DNA of 64,000 nt, from contig CALDUY010000021.1 of NCBI GenBank assembly GCA_937923405.1, forward strand, positions 1 to 64,000, in the 5' to 3' direction. Below the pieces are notes generated by a model that was not told the DNA's origin, searched no databases, and was given only the letters and a program-made list of their open reading frames with translations. The first letter of the stretch is position 1; every line of letters starts with the position of its first letter. The DNA comes from an uncultured Gemmataceae bacterium. GTDB taxonomy: Bacteria; Planctomycetota; Planctomycetia; Gemmatales; Gemmataceae. Made by a program: the position numbers and the translations under genes. Shown here piece by piece: positions 32,775 through 42,177 of the stretch.

Positions 32775-35700
32775 CTACTTGCCGAGCAGTGAGCGCAACA
32801 CATATTGGAGGATGCCGCCGTGTTGGTAGTAACGCACCTCTTGCGGCGTGTCGATGCGGATCAGGGCCTGGAACGTCTTCTTCGAGCCATCCGCTGCTGT
32901 CGCTGTCACGGTGAGCTGTTGACCGCCACTGTAGCCGCTGGAGAAGAGGTCCACCAGTCCGCCCAGATCGTACACCTCCTCACCGGTCAGGCCAAGGCTG
33001 GCGACGTTTTCGCCCGGATGGAACTGCAACGGTAGAATGCCCATGCCTACCAGATTGCTTCGATGGATGCGTTCGTAGCTCTCGGCGAGGACCGCGCGAA
33101 CGCCGAGCAACAGCGGTCCCTTGGCCGCCCAGTCGCGCGACGATCCCGAGCCGTACTCCTTGCCAGCGAGAATGATCAGCGGCACCTTTTCCTTGGCATA
33201 CTTGACCGACGCCTCGAAGATCGTCATCGTCTCACCGGAAGGAAGGTGTCGTGTGACGCCGCCCTCGGTGCCGGGTGCAAGCAAATTCTTCAGCCGCACG
33301 TTGGCGAAGGTGCCGCGCCACATTACCTCGTGGTTACCGCGCCGACTGCCATACGAGTTGAAGTCAGCGACAGCGACGCCGTGTTCGATCAAGTACTTGC
33401 CCGCAGGACTGCTGGGTTTAATCGACCCAGCAGGCGAGATGTGATCCGTGGTGATACTGTCGCCCAGCACGGCCAACACACGAGCGCCAGTGATGTCGGA
33501 CACCGCCGGCACCTCACGAGTCATGCCCTCGAAGTAGGGCGGATGTTTGACGTAGGTCGAGTTAGGATCCCAAGAGTAGAGATCGCCCTCGGGCACCGGC
33601 AACGTTCGCCAGGCTTCGGGACCGACGAACACCTCGCCGTACTCTTTGGTGAACATTTCCGTAGAGATCGACTGCTCGACGGTTTGTTGGATCTCCTGCT
33701 GGCTGGGCCAGATGTCTTTGAGATATACTGGATCGCCTTTGGTGTCAGTGCCGAGCGGTTCCGTGGTCAGGTCGAGATCGACACGCCCGGCCAGGGCATA
33801 GGCGACGCACAACGGCGGCGAGGCGAGGTAGTTGGCCCGCACATCCGGATGGACGCGGCCCTCGAAATTGCGATTGCCCGACAGCACCGCCGCCACCACC
33901 AGCCCCTGATCGTTGATCGCTCGCGAGATGCTCTCGGCCAACGGTCCGGAATTGCCGATACAGTTGTGAACCGCGACAGTTCCAGCGAGGAACGAGTGTG
34001 GTCCCTCCACAGAGAGATCGAACACCCGGCGAGATCCCGCATGGCGCCGATCGATCACTTGCAGCGTCAAGCTAGGCAGAGATTGCGCCGTTTTTCCGGT
34101 ACTATAACGCTTTTGGTAATCTCCCGACTGACGCGATAACAGTGGGGCGAACCAGTCGCGCGCTCCGATCTGTGTCAGCAGTTCTACTGGAGAAGGGAAA
34201 GCGCAGCTTTCGCGATGGAGGGGTCGGAACTTTCGATCGCTCGGTTGCGGCAGTCGATCAAACCGATCATACCCTTCTAGCAGCGAGTAGTAAGGAAAAA
34301 CAATCGTTTCTCGCTCTGCTAACTCCGCGGCAGCGAGTTTCCGTGCCTGGCGGAAGGACAAGTCGGGATGGCTGCGATGCAAGTCGCGCAGTCGATCTGC
34401 CATCCACAGGCGTTGGTGTTGGATCCGATCGAGAGTACGCCAGTAAACAGCCGCGGCACTGGCTCGCAGCGACTTATCGACGCTGTAGCGAAAGCCAACT
34501 CGTTCGAGGAAGGATAGCCCATCGGGCAGTTTCAGCCGCACTTCGAGGCGTGGTTCGCCATCCTGGGCCGCGGCGTAAGTCGAAGCCGAGCGACGAGTGG
34601 GATAAGTTCCCATCCAGGCCCCGTCCACGGAGACGCCACAACGCTCCAACAGATGGAGTAAGCAATTCATGGTAGCCTGAAGCTGCTCGACATGTTCGGG
34701 TTTGGCCGATTGCGAATACATGGGGGGTTCGAGAGCTGCATCGTCGGAACCATCCCCAAATCGATGGAGCTTGGGAGCATGTCCATCCGCGCCGAAGACC
34801 CCGCCGAGGAACTCGCGCACCACCGCGACCGGGCAGCGATCGTCCCGCACGAATTCCGGCAGCGATGCAGGCTGATCGATGCGTCTGCCGACCCGAACCC
34901 CGGCCAGACTGGCGATCCCTTCGGTCAACTCCGCTGGTAAAACGATGGACCACTTTCGTTCGTCGTACTGCTTTGCCGCAGGTCGCTTCCCCGTGAGTAG
35001 TTCGATGTCATTCAGTACCGTCTCACGGTCGATCGATTGCCCCACACACACCCGACCTTGCTTCCAGGTGCTGATCGACCCATCTCCGAGAAGATGTCCC
35101 AACAGTCGGGCAAAGGCCAGCAAGCGCAGACGCTCTTGAGGCTGGTCCATCGTGAAGCGCAACCTTCCCACATCGAGGGAGTAACCGGTTTCATCGGCAC
35201 CGATCTCATCCACGGGAGCCTCCAGTCCGACCACGACCCGGTCGCGGCCCGGCTGAAGCTCATCTGCCTGCACCCAGGTTCCATCTTCCCGAAGAATTTC
35301 GTGATCCGGCGTACAGACAAGCGTTCGCCCATCTTGCAAGGTCAGGCGGACACAGTCTCGTTGCCCCTTCGGCAGAACCTCGGCCTGGAGTGCTGGTCGT
35401 AGACGTTGTTCCTCATCTGGACTGAACAGGACGGCCCCGCCTGCGGAGGGCATCTGCTCGATGCGTCGGGCTGTGCCGTTGGCCAGGAGAACGGGTGTCC
35501 CTTCCGCGATACAGGTCATGCACCCGTAGCCGGTGACGTAAAATCCGAGTTTCTCCAGCGCGGGCAACAGACCGGCCTTCTGTAGATAGCTGGTCACCAC
35601 CTTCGAGCCGGGCGAGAGGCTGGTCTTGACCCACGGCTTGGAGGTCAAGCCGCGCTCGACGGCTTTCTTGGCCAACAGACCGGCGGCCAGCATCACCGAC

Positions 35701-37058
35701 GGGTTCGAGGTGTTGGTGCAAGACGTGATGGCGGCGATGACCACGGAGCCGTTCTTCACTTGGCTGGCCACGTCGTCGGTGACGGGTGGCGGAACGTCGC
35801 CGGCCTGGGGCAGGGCGGTAGTCTTGGGCTTGGCCGCCGCCAGCAATTTAGGCAGTTCCAGAAAGAAATTCTCTTTTACTCGATTCAGGGCCACGCGATC
35901 TTGTGGCCGGCGCGGACCAGCCAGGCTCGGCTCGACTGTGGCCAGGTCCAGCTCCAGCGTGTCGCTGTAAGCCGCTTCTGGCGTCGACGCCTCGTGGAAC
36001 AGCCCTTGTTCCTTCATGTACGCTTCGACCAGGGCGATGTCCTTCTTGGCCCGACCGCTCATGCGCAGGTAACGCAGGGTCTCGGCGTCGACGGGAAAGA
36101 TGCCGCAGGTCGCCCCGTACTCCGGAGCCATGTTGGCGATGGTGGCACGATCGGCCAGGGGCAGCTCAGCCAAGCCGGGACCATAGAATTCGACGAACTT
36201 GCCGACGACGCCCTTCTGCCGCAGCATCTGCGTGACGGTCAGCACCAGGTCGGTCGCCGTCGCTCCTTCGCGAAGTTTGCCGCGCAGCTTGAAGCCAACC
36301 ACTTCGGGAATGAGCATCGACACGGGTTGACCGAGCATCGCCGCCTCGGCCTCGATGCCGCCCACGCCCCAGCCGAGCACCCCCAGGCCGTTGATCATTG
36401 TCGTGTGCGAGTCGGTGCCGACTACCGTGTCGGGATAGGCCAGCGGAGCGTCAGCGCGTAACGCCATCGACGCGGACTCGGCGACGAAGACCACGCGGGC
36501 CAAGTACTCCAGGTTGACCTGATGCACGATACCGGTGTCCGGCGGAACGACCTTGAAGTTGCGGAACGCTTTCTGGCCCCAGCGGAGGAAGGCATAGCGT
36601 TCGCGGTTGCGTTGGAACTCCAGCTGTTCGTTGATGAGTGAGGCGTTGGCGTTGCCGTAGTCATCCACTTGCACGGAGTGATCGATGACCAACTCAGCGG
36701 GCAACAGCGGATTGATGCGCGACGGATCGCCGCCCATGCGACGCATCGCTTCACGCATGGCGGCGAGATCGACGACAGCAGGCACGCCGGTGAAGTCCTG
36801 CAGCAGCACCCGTGCTGGCATGAAGGCGATTTCCTTGGTCGGCTTGGCCTGCGGATTCCACCCTGCCAGGGCGAGGATGTCGTCAGTGCGAACGGCCAGT
36901 CCATCCTCAGTGCGGAGCAGATTTTCCAGCAGAATCTTCAACGAATAGGGTAGACGTTGTGCGTCGGGATGCGTTTTGTAGACCGCGTCGAGGCGAAAAA
37001 GCGTATAGTCCTGATCGCCGACCTGCATCAAGGACCGGCTGCCGAGTGAATTGACCAT
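32775..37058 (-). CDS. acnA: Aconitate hydratase with in-frame intein
   Basis: The 1427-residue ORF is an aconitase of AcnA type (910 residues without the insertion) interrupted by a 517-residue intein. Aconitase converts citrate to isocitrate in the TCA cycle with a [4Fe-4S] cluster. The extein is complete: GTDSHTTMINGLGVLGWGVGGIEAE, the first cluster cysteine in AAITSCTNTSNP, the other two in YGCMT followed after the intein by CIGNSGPL, and the C-terminal swivel domain with DSITTDHISPAG and KEYGSGSSRDWAAKG. The cofactor cannot form unless the intein is spliced out. An AGGAAAGATGAG sequence precedes the ATG. It stands alone; a hairpin terminator of the next gene lies upstream. Confidence 0.95.
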   Translation of the reverse strand: MVNSLGSRSLMQVGDQDYTLFRLDAVYKTHPDAQRLPYSLKILLENLLRTEDGLAVRTDDILALAGWNPQAKPTKEIAFMPARVLLQDFTGVPAVVDLAAMREAMRRMGGDPSRINPLLPAELVIDHSVQVDDYGNANASLINEQLEFQRNRERYAFLRWGQKAFRNFKVVPPDTGIVHQVNLEYLARVVFVAESASMALRADAPLAYPDTVVGTDSHTTMINGLGVLGWGVGGIEAEAAMLGQPVSMLIPEVVGFKLRGKLREGATATDLVLTVTQMLRQKGVVGKFVEFYGPGLAELPLADRATIANMAPEYGATCGIFPVDAETLRYLRMSGRAKKDIALVEAYMKEQGLFHEASTPEAAYSDTLELDLATVEPSLAGPRRPQDRVALNRVKENFFLELPKLLAAAKPKTTALPQAGDVPPPVTDDVASQVKNGSVVIAAITSCTNTSNPSVMLAAGLLAKKAVERGLTSKPWVKTSLSPGSKVVTSYLQKAGLLPALEKLGFYVTGYGCMTCIAEGTPVLLANGTARRIEQMPSAGGAVLFSPDEEQRLRPALQAEVLPKGQRDCVRLTLQDGRTLVCTPDHEILREDGTWVQADELQPGRDRVVVGLEAPVDEIGADETGYSLDVGRLRFTMDQPQERLRLLAFARLLGHLLGDGSISTWKQGRVCVGQSIDRETVLNDIELLTGKRPAAKQYDERKWSIVLPAELTEGIASLAGVRVGRRIDQPASLPEFVRDDRCPVAVVREFLGGVFGADGHAPKLHRFGDGSDDAALEPPMYSQSAKPEHVEQLQATMNCLLHLLERCGVSVDGAWMGTYPTRRSASTYAAAQDGEPRLEVRLKLPDGLSFLERVGFRYSVDKSLRASAAAVYWRTLDRIQHQRLWMADRLRDLHRSHPDLSFRQARKLAAAELAERETIVFPYYSLLEGYDRFDRLPQPSDRKFRPLHRESCAFPSPVELLTQIGARDWFAPLLSRQSGDYQKRYSTGKTAQSLPSLTLQVIDRRHAGSRRVFDLSVEGPHSFLAGTVAVHNCIGNSGPLAESISRAINDQGLVVAAVLSGNRNFEGRVHPDVRANYLASPPLCVAYALAGRVDLDLTTEPLGTDTKGDPVYLKDIWPSQQEIQQTVEQSISTEMFTKEYGEVFVGPEAWRTLPVPEGDLYSWDPNSTYVKHPPYFEGMTREVPAVSDITGARVLAVLGDSITTDHISPAGSIKPSSPAGKYLIEHGVAVADFNSYGSRRGNHEVMWRGTFANVRLKNLLAPGTEGGVTRHLPSGETMTIFEASVKYAKEKVPLIILAGKEYGSGSSRDWAAKGPLLLGVRAVLAESYERIHRSNLVGMGILPLQFHPGENVASLGLTGEEVYDLGGLVDLFSSGYSGGQQLTVTATAADGSKKTFQALIRIDTPQEVRYYQHGGILQYVLRSLLGK
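33963..35513 (-). mobile_element. Intein with LAGLIDADG homing endonuclease inside acnA
   Basis: The 517-residue intein begins with Cys1 (CIAEGTPVLLANG, block A) and has block B in LVCTPDHEIL with the TxxH signature. Two LAGLIDADG-like motifs, LLGHLLGDGSIS near residue 150 and FLGGVFGADGHAP near 245, show an endonuclease domain. Block F is RVFDLSVEGPHSFLAGTVAV, and block G ends in HN directly before the extein Cys+1. All residues for standard splicing are present (Cys1, TxxH, penultimate His, terminal Asn, Cys+1). Boundaries are exact from these motifs. It lies between the T and C of the CMTC cluster-binding motif. Confidence 0.95.
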
Positions 37059-37153
37059 GATCTCATCTTTCCTATGCGATGCCTGAACCGTTTTAGCTCA
37101 TTGTCGTGTGAAGACGTAGATTTGACCAGAGTCGGAGGTGAGGTCGATTGGGA

Positions 37154-37199
37154 CGAAAAAGAAAAGAGCCGCCGACAATCCCCTCTCTGTCGGCGGCTC
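37154..37199 (-). terminator. Intrinsic terminator of the PVC cytochrome operon
   Basis: A perfect 12-bp stem (GAGCCGCCGACA at 37166-37177, TGTCGGCGGCTC at 37188-37199, 10-nt loop) is followed on the minus strand by TTTTCTTTTTC. It lies 169 bases after the stop of the CxxCH protein and 96 bases before acnA, so it insulates acnA. Confidence 0.88.
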
Positions 37200-37367
37200 A
37201 CGAGGTCCTCTCCTTCTCCCCAAAGTCGAGGACACCAGAAACGTAGGTCACATTGGCAACAGAAGCAAACGAGGCGATCAAATCTAGGCGAAAATTTGGC
37301 TCTTCCGGGGGCACAATATGGCCACGCCTGAATCCACACGCTGGGGCAGGAATCGCTCGTCCTGCCC

Positions 37368-40322
37368 TCACTTGCCCTTGACGTCGGCGGGGAGATCCAC
37401 CTGCTTCTCCGAGGCGAGGTAGGCCAACAGGTCGCGGATCTCGGGTTCCTTGAGCGTCTTGAGCTGATCGTCCGGCATCAGCGAACCGGATTGCTGGTCG
37501 CGCTGCTCGATGTCGCTCTTGAGAATGCGCACCTCCTCGGTCGGTGTTTGCAATAGTAACACCTGCTCGCCGTCTTGTTTGACGTAGCCGGTCAGCACGC
37601 GGCCGGTGGTCGTGACGATGCGAGTCAGCTGGTATTCCTTGGGCACCGCCGCGCCGGGGTCCAGCACCTTGGTCAGAATGTAGTCGGCGTTGCGACGCTG
37701 GGAGCCGGTCAGATCTGGGCCAAGCTGGCCGCCCTCGCCGAACAACCGATGACAGCTGGCACATGTCTTTTGCCAGACCAGTCGGCCCGCGGACAGGTCG
37801 GCGCGCTGCCGTTGCTCCGGCGTCGCCAGCTGACGATACCGAGCCAAATCCTGTTCTTTGTTTTTCGCCGATGAACGCACCTCGCCCCAGATCGCGACCA
37901 GCCGTTTACGCACCTCGCGATCGCCCAAACTGGCGATCTGTCGGGCCAGGAACGGGGACACATCACGGGGAGCAATCTCCTTGCGTTCCATAGCGGCGAG
38001 CAATTCCCGAGCATAGCTGACGCGCGAGGCCAGCGTACTGAGAGCGTCGGCCTTCTCCGACTCACTCAGTTTGGCGTAACGAGCCAGGATCAGTTTCGGA
38101 GTTTGCGGATCGTCGAACGCTGCCAAGCCACGCAGGGCCGCGCTGCGCAGGGCTGCATCGTCGAGCAGTTCCCGCAGCAGTGCCGGCAGGTTGTTGCCAC
38201 GTCGATCGAGCAACACTTCCAGGGCCAGGGTGCGTTCCGTTGGATCAGCCTTCGTATCGCCAACCAGTCGGGTCAACGTGGCCAGTGCCTGGGCGTCGCC
38301 GAACAGCACCGACAGACGATTCACCCTGGCGCGAACCTCGGCATCGCCGGTCTGACCCAGCTTCCGATAGACCTCCGACCAACGCGGCGGAGCAGCAACA
38401 GAGCGTCGCCCCGCCAGTGCCTCGCTCATGCCGTCGAGCAGGTCGCGGCGCACTGCAGGGCCGGCCTCGTCCTTCAACAGTTGACTCACCAGATGCCCCA
38501 GGGCCGACTTGTTCTCCAGCGCGGTCAGTCGCCGAGCCAGGAAGCGCCGCACCACAGGCACGGCACATCGCGACAGCAGTTCCGCTCCGCGCTGGGGATC
38601 GGCGGCGGGCAACGGCTCGACTCCGTACCAGAGCATCAACGGTAGATACGGATCGGTGACGACCTCAGACCGCGTCAGTAGTGCCTCGGCCAGCGACCAG
38701 CGACGATCCAGGGGGATACGCTGCAACGCCGACGCCAACGACAACAAGACCGGCTCGGCCTTTTCATCGCGAGCCAGCTTGGTCAACCGTTGAACGACAG
38801 CCTCGGACGCATTTCCAGGATCGACCAACAAGCGCACCGCCCAAAGACGAAGTTCCGGCTCAGCGGATTCCAGCAACTGCAGTAGCCTCGCCTCGGGCAG
38901 CGAGCCGGTGCAATACAGCGCCCAGATAGCCCGAAGGCTGGTCGGCACACTGCCGGTCGTGACCTGTTGCCACAACAGTTCAATCGCTTCCTTCGAGAGG
39001 TTGCCGCGAACCGCTCGCTCGGTCAACAGTCGTCGCGCCTGACGGACGTGCCACTCGTCACGATGGGCTTGCAGCCGAGCCAGTGCGACGTCGTCGAGCT
39101 GGCCCAGATCGCGGGCGGGTCGTCGCGGCAACCCGAAAGTGACGTGATATACTCTCCCACTAGGATGGGTTTTGTCGAAATTGTGACACTCGCCGGTATC
39201 GTGCCAGTCGCCGACGTAGACGCCACCATCGTGGGCCGCGTGCAGCCACAACGGGCGGAACCACGGATCGTGAGCCAGCAGAAAGTCGTTCTTGTGTTGG
39301 ATGACGTAGCCGGAACGGGAGCGAACCAGGGCATCCTGGTTGAGCCGACTGCCGTGGATGTTGCCCATGAACAGACGGTTGCGATACTCCGCGGGCCAGT
39401 TGTCACCAAGATAGATTAGCGCTCCGGCATGGGCATGACCACCGCCCGCGACGGAGTGTTCGCCCTGTCCGCCGCGGGAGCTGGTCCACTCGCCGCCGCC
39501 CCAGTGGATATGGTCGGCACAGCTTTCGATCAGCCGATAGGTGTGCGGGTTGACATCCTGGCCATACATGCGGACGAAGTGCGCGCCAGGCACGACATGG
39601 AAGGCGTGCTTGATGACGCAGTTGGTGATGAACATCTCACCGAAGTCGTCCCAGTCGAGGCCCCAAGGGTTAGTCGTACCGTGGGCCACGGCTTCGACGA
39701 CCTTTCGTTGTGGATGGTAGCGCCAGACGCCGCAATCCATCTTGACGCGCTTGGAATCGGGGCTGCCCGGCGCGCCGAGCTTCGACCGCGACTGAATGCC
39801 ATTGAGTCCGTACAGCCAGCCGTCCGGCCCCCAGCACAGACTGTTGAAGACGTTGTGCTTGGAGTCGTGCAGGTTGAAGCCGTCCAGCAAAGTGACGGCA
39901 GGTCCAGCAGGGCGATCGTCCCGAACGGGAAGAAAGAGGAAGTTGGGAACGCTGGCCAACCAGACCCCGCCGAAGCCGAGGGCGATGCCCGACAGATTCG
40001 TGCCATTGTCGAGGAAGACCTTCGACGACCACGAACCATCGGCCTGGGGTTCAAAAATCAGAATGCGATCCTTGCCGGCGCGGCCATCCTTGATCCAATG
40101 CGGGTAAGAGTCCGACTCGACGACCCACAGTCGACCGCGTTCGTCGGTGGCGGCGGCGATCGGTTTTTTGAAGGTCGGTTCGCCAGCCACCAGCCGCACC
40201 CGGAACCCCTCGGGCACAGTCATGCGGGCGGCTGCTTCGCGAGGCGAAGGATACTTCTCCTCGCGGGCCAGAAGCCAAGCGGGCACGAGCAACAGCGGCA
40301 GAAGCGGTAGCCAGCGGGTCAT
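37368..40322 (-). CDS. PVC-type heme-binding CxxCH protein (exported)
   Basis: The 984-residue product has a signal peptide (LLPLLLVPAWLLA), then a beta-propeller domain with GLDWDDFGEMFITNCVIKHAFHVVPGAHF and HAGALIYLGDNWPAEYRNRLFMGNIHG, typical of the planctomycete-verrucomicrobia PVC-type proteins, then a helical HEAT-like region (about 400-800), and a C-terminal cytochrome c domain with CASCH near residue 844 and a distal methionine in SGSLMP near 957. The protein is exported and carries one c-type heme. Such proteins are thought to serve in periplasmic carbohydrate breakdown or electron transfer; the exact role is unsettled. The M28 peptidase gene lies 5 bases upstream on the same strand, so the two form an operon. 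Confidence 0.92.
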   Translation of the reverse strand: MTRWLPLLPLLLVPAWLLAREEKYPSPREAAARMTVPEGFRVRLVAGEPTFKKPIAAATDERGRLWVVESDSYPHWIKDGRAGKDRILIFEPQADGSWSSKVFLDNGTNLSGIALGFGGVWLASVPNFLFLPVRDDRPAGPAVTLLDGFNLHDSKHNVFNSLCWGPDGWLYGLNGIQSRSKLGAPGSPDSKRVKMDCGVWRYHPQRKVVEAVAHGTTNPWGLDWDDFGEMFITNCVIKHAFHVVPGAHFVRMYGQDVNPHTYRLIESCADHIHWGGGEWTSSRGGQGEHSVAGGGHAHAGALIYLGDNWPAEYRNRLFMGNIHGSRLNQDALVRSRSGYVIQHKNDFLLAHDPWFRPLWLHAAHDGGVYVGDWHDTGECHNFDKTHPSGRVYHVTFGLPRRPARDLGQLDDVALARLQAHRDEWHVRQARRLLTERAVRGNLSKEAIELLWQQVTTGSVPTSLRAIWALYCTGSLPEARLLQLLESAEPELRLWAVRLLVDPGNASEAVVQRLTKLARDEKAEPVLLSLASALQRIPLDRRWSLAEALLTRSEVVTDPYLPLMLWYGVEPLPAADPQRGAELLSRCAVPVVRRFLARRLTALENKSALGHLVSQLLKDEAGPAVRRDLLDGMSEALAGRRSVAAPPRWSEVYRKLGQTGDAEVRARVNRLSVLFGDAQALATLTRLVGDTKADPTERTLALEVLLDRRGNNLPALLRELLDDAALRSAALRGLAAFDDPQTPKLILARYAKLSESEKADALSTLASRVSYARELLAAMERKEIAPRDVSPFLARQIASLGDREVRKRLVAIWGEVRSSAKNKEQDLARYRQLATPEQRQRADLSAGRLVWQKTCASCHRLFGEGGQLGPDLTGSQRRNADYILTKVLDPGAAVPKEYQLTRIVTTTGRVLTGYVKQDGEQVLLLQTPTEEVRILKSDIEQRDQQSGSLMPDDQLKTLKEPEIRDLLAYLASEKQVDLPADVKGK

Positions 40323-40327
40323 GCGAC

Positions 40328-42133
40328 TTACTCCAAAACCACCTTGAGCGTCTTCTTCTCCTTGCCGCGCAACACGATCACTTCGATGGTCGTGTCCTTC
40401 TTTTGCAGGGCCATCACCGCCATGTAGTCGTTGATGTTCTTCACGGGTTTACCGGCCATCTGGATAATCACATCGTTGGCCTTGATGCCGGCCTTCTCGG
40501 CGGGACCGCCTTCACTGACGCCGTCGATCTTGACGCCCTCGGCGTCGTTGTAGTCGCCGGGACGAATGCCCAGGCGCGGCCCGGTCGAGGGCCGCCCCAT
40601 CGCCGCTCCGCGCACCTCGATGAAGGCGGGTTTGTCCATTTGGGTGAAGCGGGTGATGATCTCCTCGCTCATGTCGACGATGCGGCACATGCCTTCGAGA
40701 TTGATTTTGTCGGCGGTGTCGCTGGGGCGATGATAGTCGGCATGAGTGCCGGTCCAAACGAAAATGACCGGAATCTTCTTACCGCAGAACGAGGCGTGAT
40801 CGCTGGGACCAAAGCCGGATGCCTGCATCTTCAGGGTGAAACCGTACTTTTTCGCTCCTTCTTCTAGTATTTCTTTGAACCCAGCCGCGGTGCCGTGCCC
40901 CTCGGTCTGGAGTCGATCGAGGCCGGTGTCTTTGTCTTTGGTCAACCGACCGACCATGTCGAGGTTGTACATGGCCGCGGTCTTCTCTAGCGGGAAGACC
41001 GGATGGTTGACGTAGTGGCGCGAACCGAACAGCCCGAGTTCCTCCCCCGAGAAGGCGAGGAAGACCAGGCGTCGGCCCTGACGCTGGGGGATGGAGGCGA
41101 AGCGACGAGCCAGTTCCAGCATGGCCGTCGTGCCCGAACCATTATCGTCGGCTCCGAAGTGGATGGCGCGCTTCTTGCCTTGAGACATGCTGCTGGGGCC
41201 GCCGTAGCCCAGATGGTCGTAGTGGGCACCAACAACGATGGTTTCGTCGGCCAGCGGGCCGCTACCTTCGAGGTAGCCGATCACGTTCCGCAGAGGGATG
41301 CCATCGGCGCGGCGTTCGACGGCCAATTTCGCCTTCCAGCCAGTCAGTTCCATACTACGCGGCTCCAAGGTGGCGTCGATTATTTTTTCGAGGGTGGCCA
41401 GCTTCATGGTCGGCGGCAACATCAGATCGAGAAACTCGCGACGCATCGTCGCGGAGAGCAAGTGTGAACCACCCCGCGAGAGACTGGTGAAACTGTAGTC
41501 GGCTGGCGCGTCGCCCTCCTCGGCGGTCTCGGCGTCGTTGACGAACAACACGCCGACGGCTCCCTTCTTTCGCGCCAGGTTCAGCTTGGCGATGAATGAA
41601 GCCGCACTGGTCATCTCCTTGGGCCGGTTCGGCTGGCTGGCTCGTGGCGTGTCGCGCAGGACCACAACGATCTTGTCCTTGACGTCCAGGTTGGCGTAGT
41701 CATCGTAGGTGGGGTTGGTGCAACTGAGGCCATAGCCCGCGAAGACCAGTGGTGCGGTCGCCTCACCTTTCTGATCGTAGCCCAGCGGCACGAACTGGGG
41801 CCCCTGCTTCAGCGTGATCGTCTGCCCCTGCGGTCCAGTCAGTTCCAGCGTACCCACCGCGCCAGTGATGGCGTAGGGCTGGAAGTAGGTGCCGTTGTAG
41901 CCCGGCTTCAGACCGATGCGCTCGAACTCGGCGGCGATGTAGTCGCCGGCAATTTTCAGCCCTTGGGTGGTCGCGCCGCGGCCCTCACACTCCGGCGAGG
42001 CCAGAAAGGTCACGTCCTTCTTCATGCGTGCCTCGGCGGCCGCGCGGTTCAACGCTTCGCGTGCAGCGGCCCAACTCAGCGAGCCAACCAGCGCGACAAC
42101 CGCCAGCGCGATGCAGTTGCGATACTTCGTCAT
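40328..42133 (-). CDS. Exported M28 aminopeptidase with PA and PDZ domains
   Basis: The 601-residue product has a signal peptide (CIALAVVALVGSLSWAAA), a PA domain (about residues 110-235, VFAGYGLSCTNPTYDDY and DKIVVVLRDTP), and an M28 peptidase domain with all zinc ligands: VVGAHYDHLGYG, GADDNGSGTTAML, FSGEELGLFGSRHY, NLDMVG and THADYHRPSD. A C-terminal PDZ domain (about 505-600, GIKANDVIIQMAGKPVKNINDY) follows, which is unusual for M28 enzymes but common in planctomycetes. It should remove N-terminal amino acids or dipeptides outside the cytoplasm. The ATG at 42133 begins the signal peptide after GAGGTTCCG. The PVC cytochrome gene lies 5 bases downstream. Confidence 0.92.
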   Translation of the reverse strand: MTKYRNCIALAVVALVGSLSWAAAREALNRAAAEARMKKDVTFLASPECEGRGATTQGLKIAGDYIAAEFERIGLKPGYNGTYFQPYAITGAVGTLELTGPQGQTITLKQGPQFVPLGYDQKGEATAPLVFAGYGLSCTNPTYDDYANLDVKDKIVVVLRDTPRASQPNRPKEMTSAASFIAKLNLARKKGAVGVLFVNDAETAEEGDAPADYSFTSLSRGGSHLLSATMRREFLDLMLPPTMKLATLEKIIDATLEPRSMELTGWKAKLAVERRADGIPLRNVIGYLEGSGPLADETIVVGAHYDHLGYGGPSSMSQGKKRAIHFGADDNGSGTTAMLELARRFASIPQRQGRRLVFLAFSGEELGLFGSRHYVNHPVFPLEKTAAMYNLDMVGRLTKDKDTGLDRLQTEGHGTAAGFKEILEEGAKKYGFTLKMQASGFGPSDHASFCGKKIPVIFVWTGTHADYHRPSDTADKINLEGMCRIVDMSEEIITRFTQMDKPAFIEVRGAAMGRPSTGPRLGIRPGDYNDAEGVKIDGVSEGGPAEKAGIKANDVIIQMAGKPVKNINDYMAVMALQKKDTTIEVIVLRGKEKKTLKVVLE

Positions 42134-42177
42134 CGGAACCTCGTGGTGCAAATTATTGGTTGCTGTTCTTCGTTCGA

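Noticed and set aside
39429-40310. 293-residue plus-strand ORF opposite the CxxCH gene
   Set aside because: Mirror frame of a clearly identified 984-residue protein.
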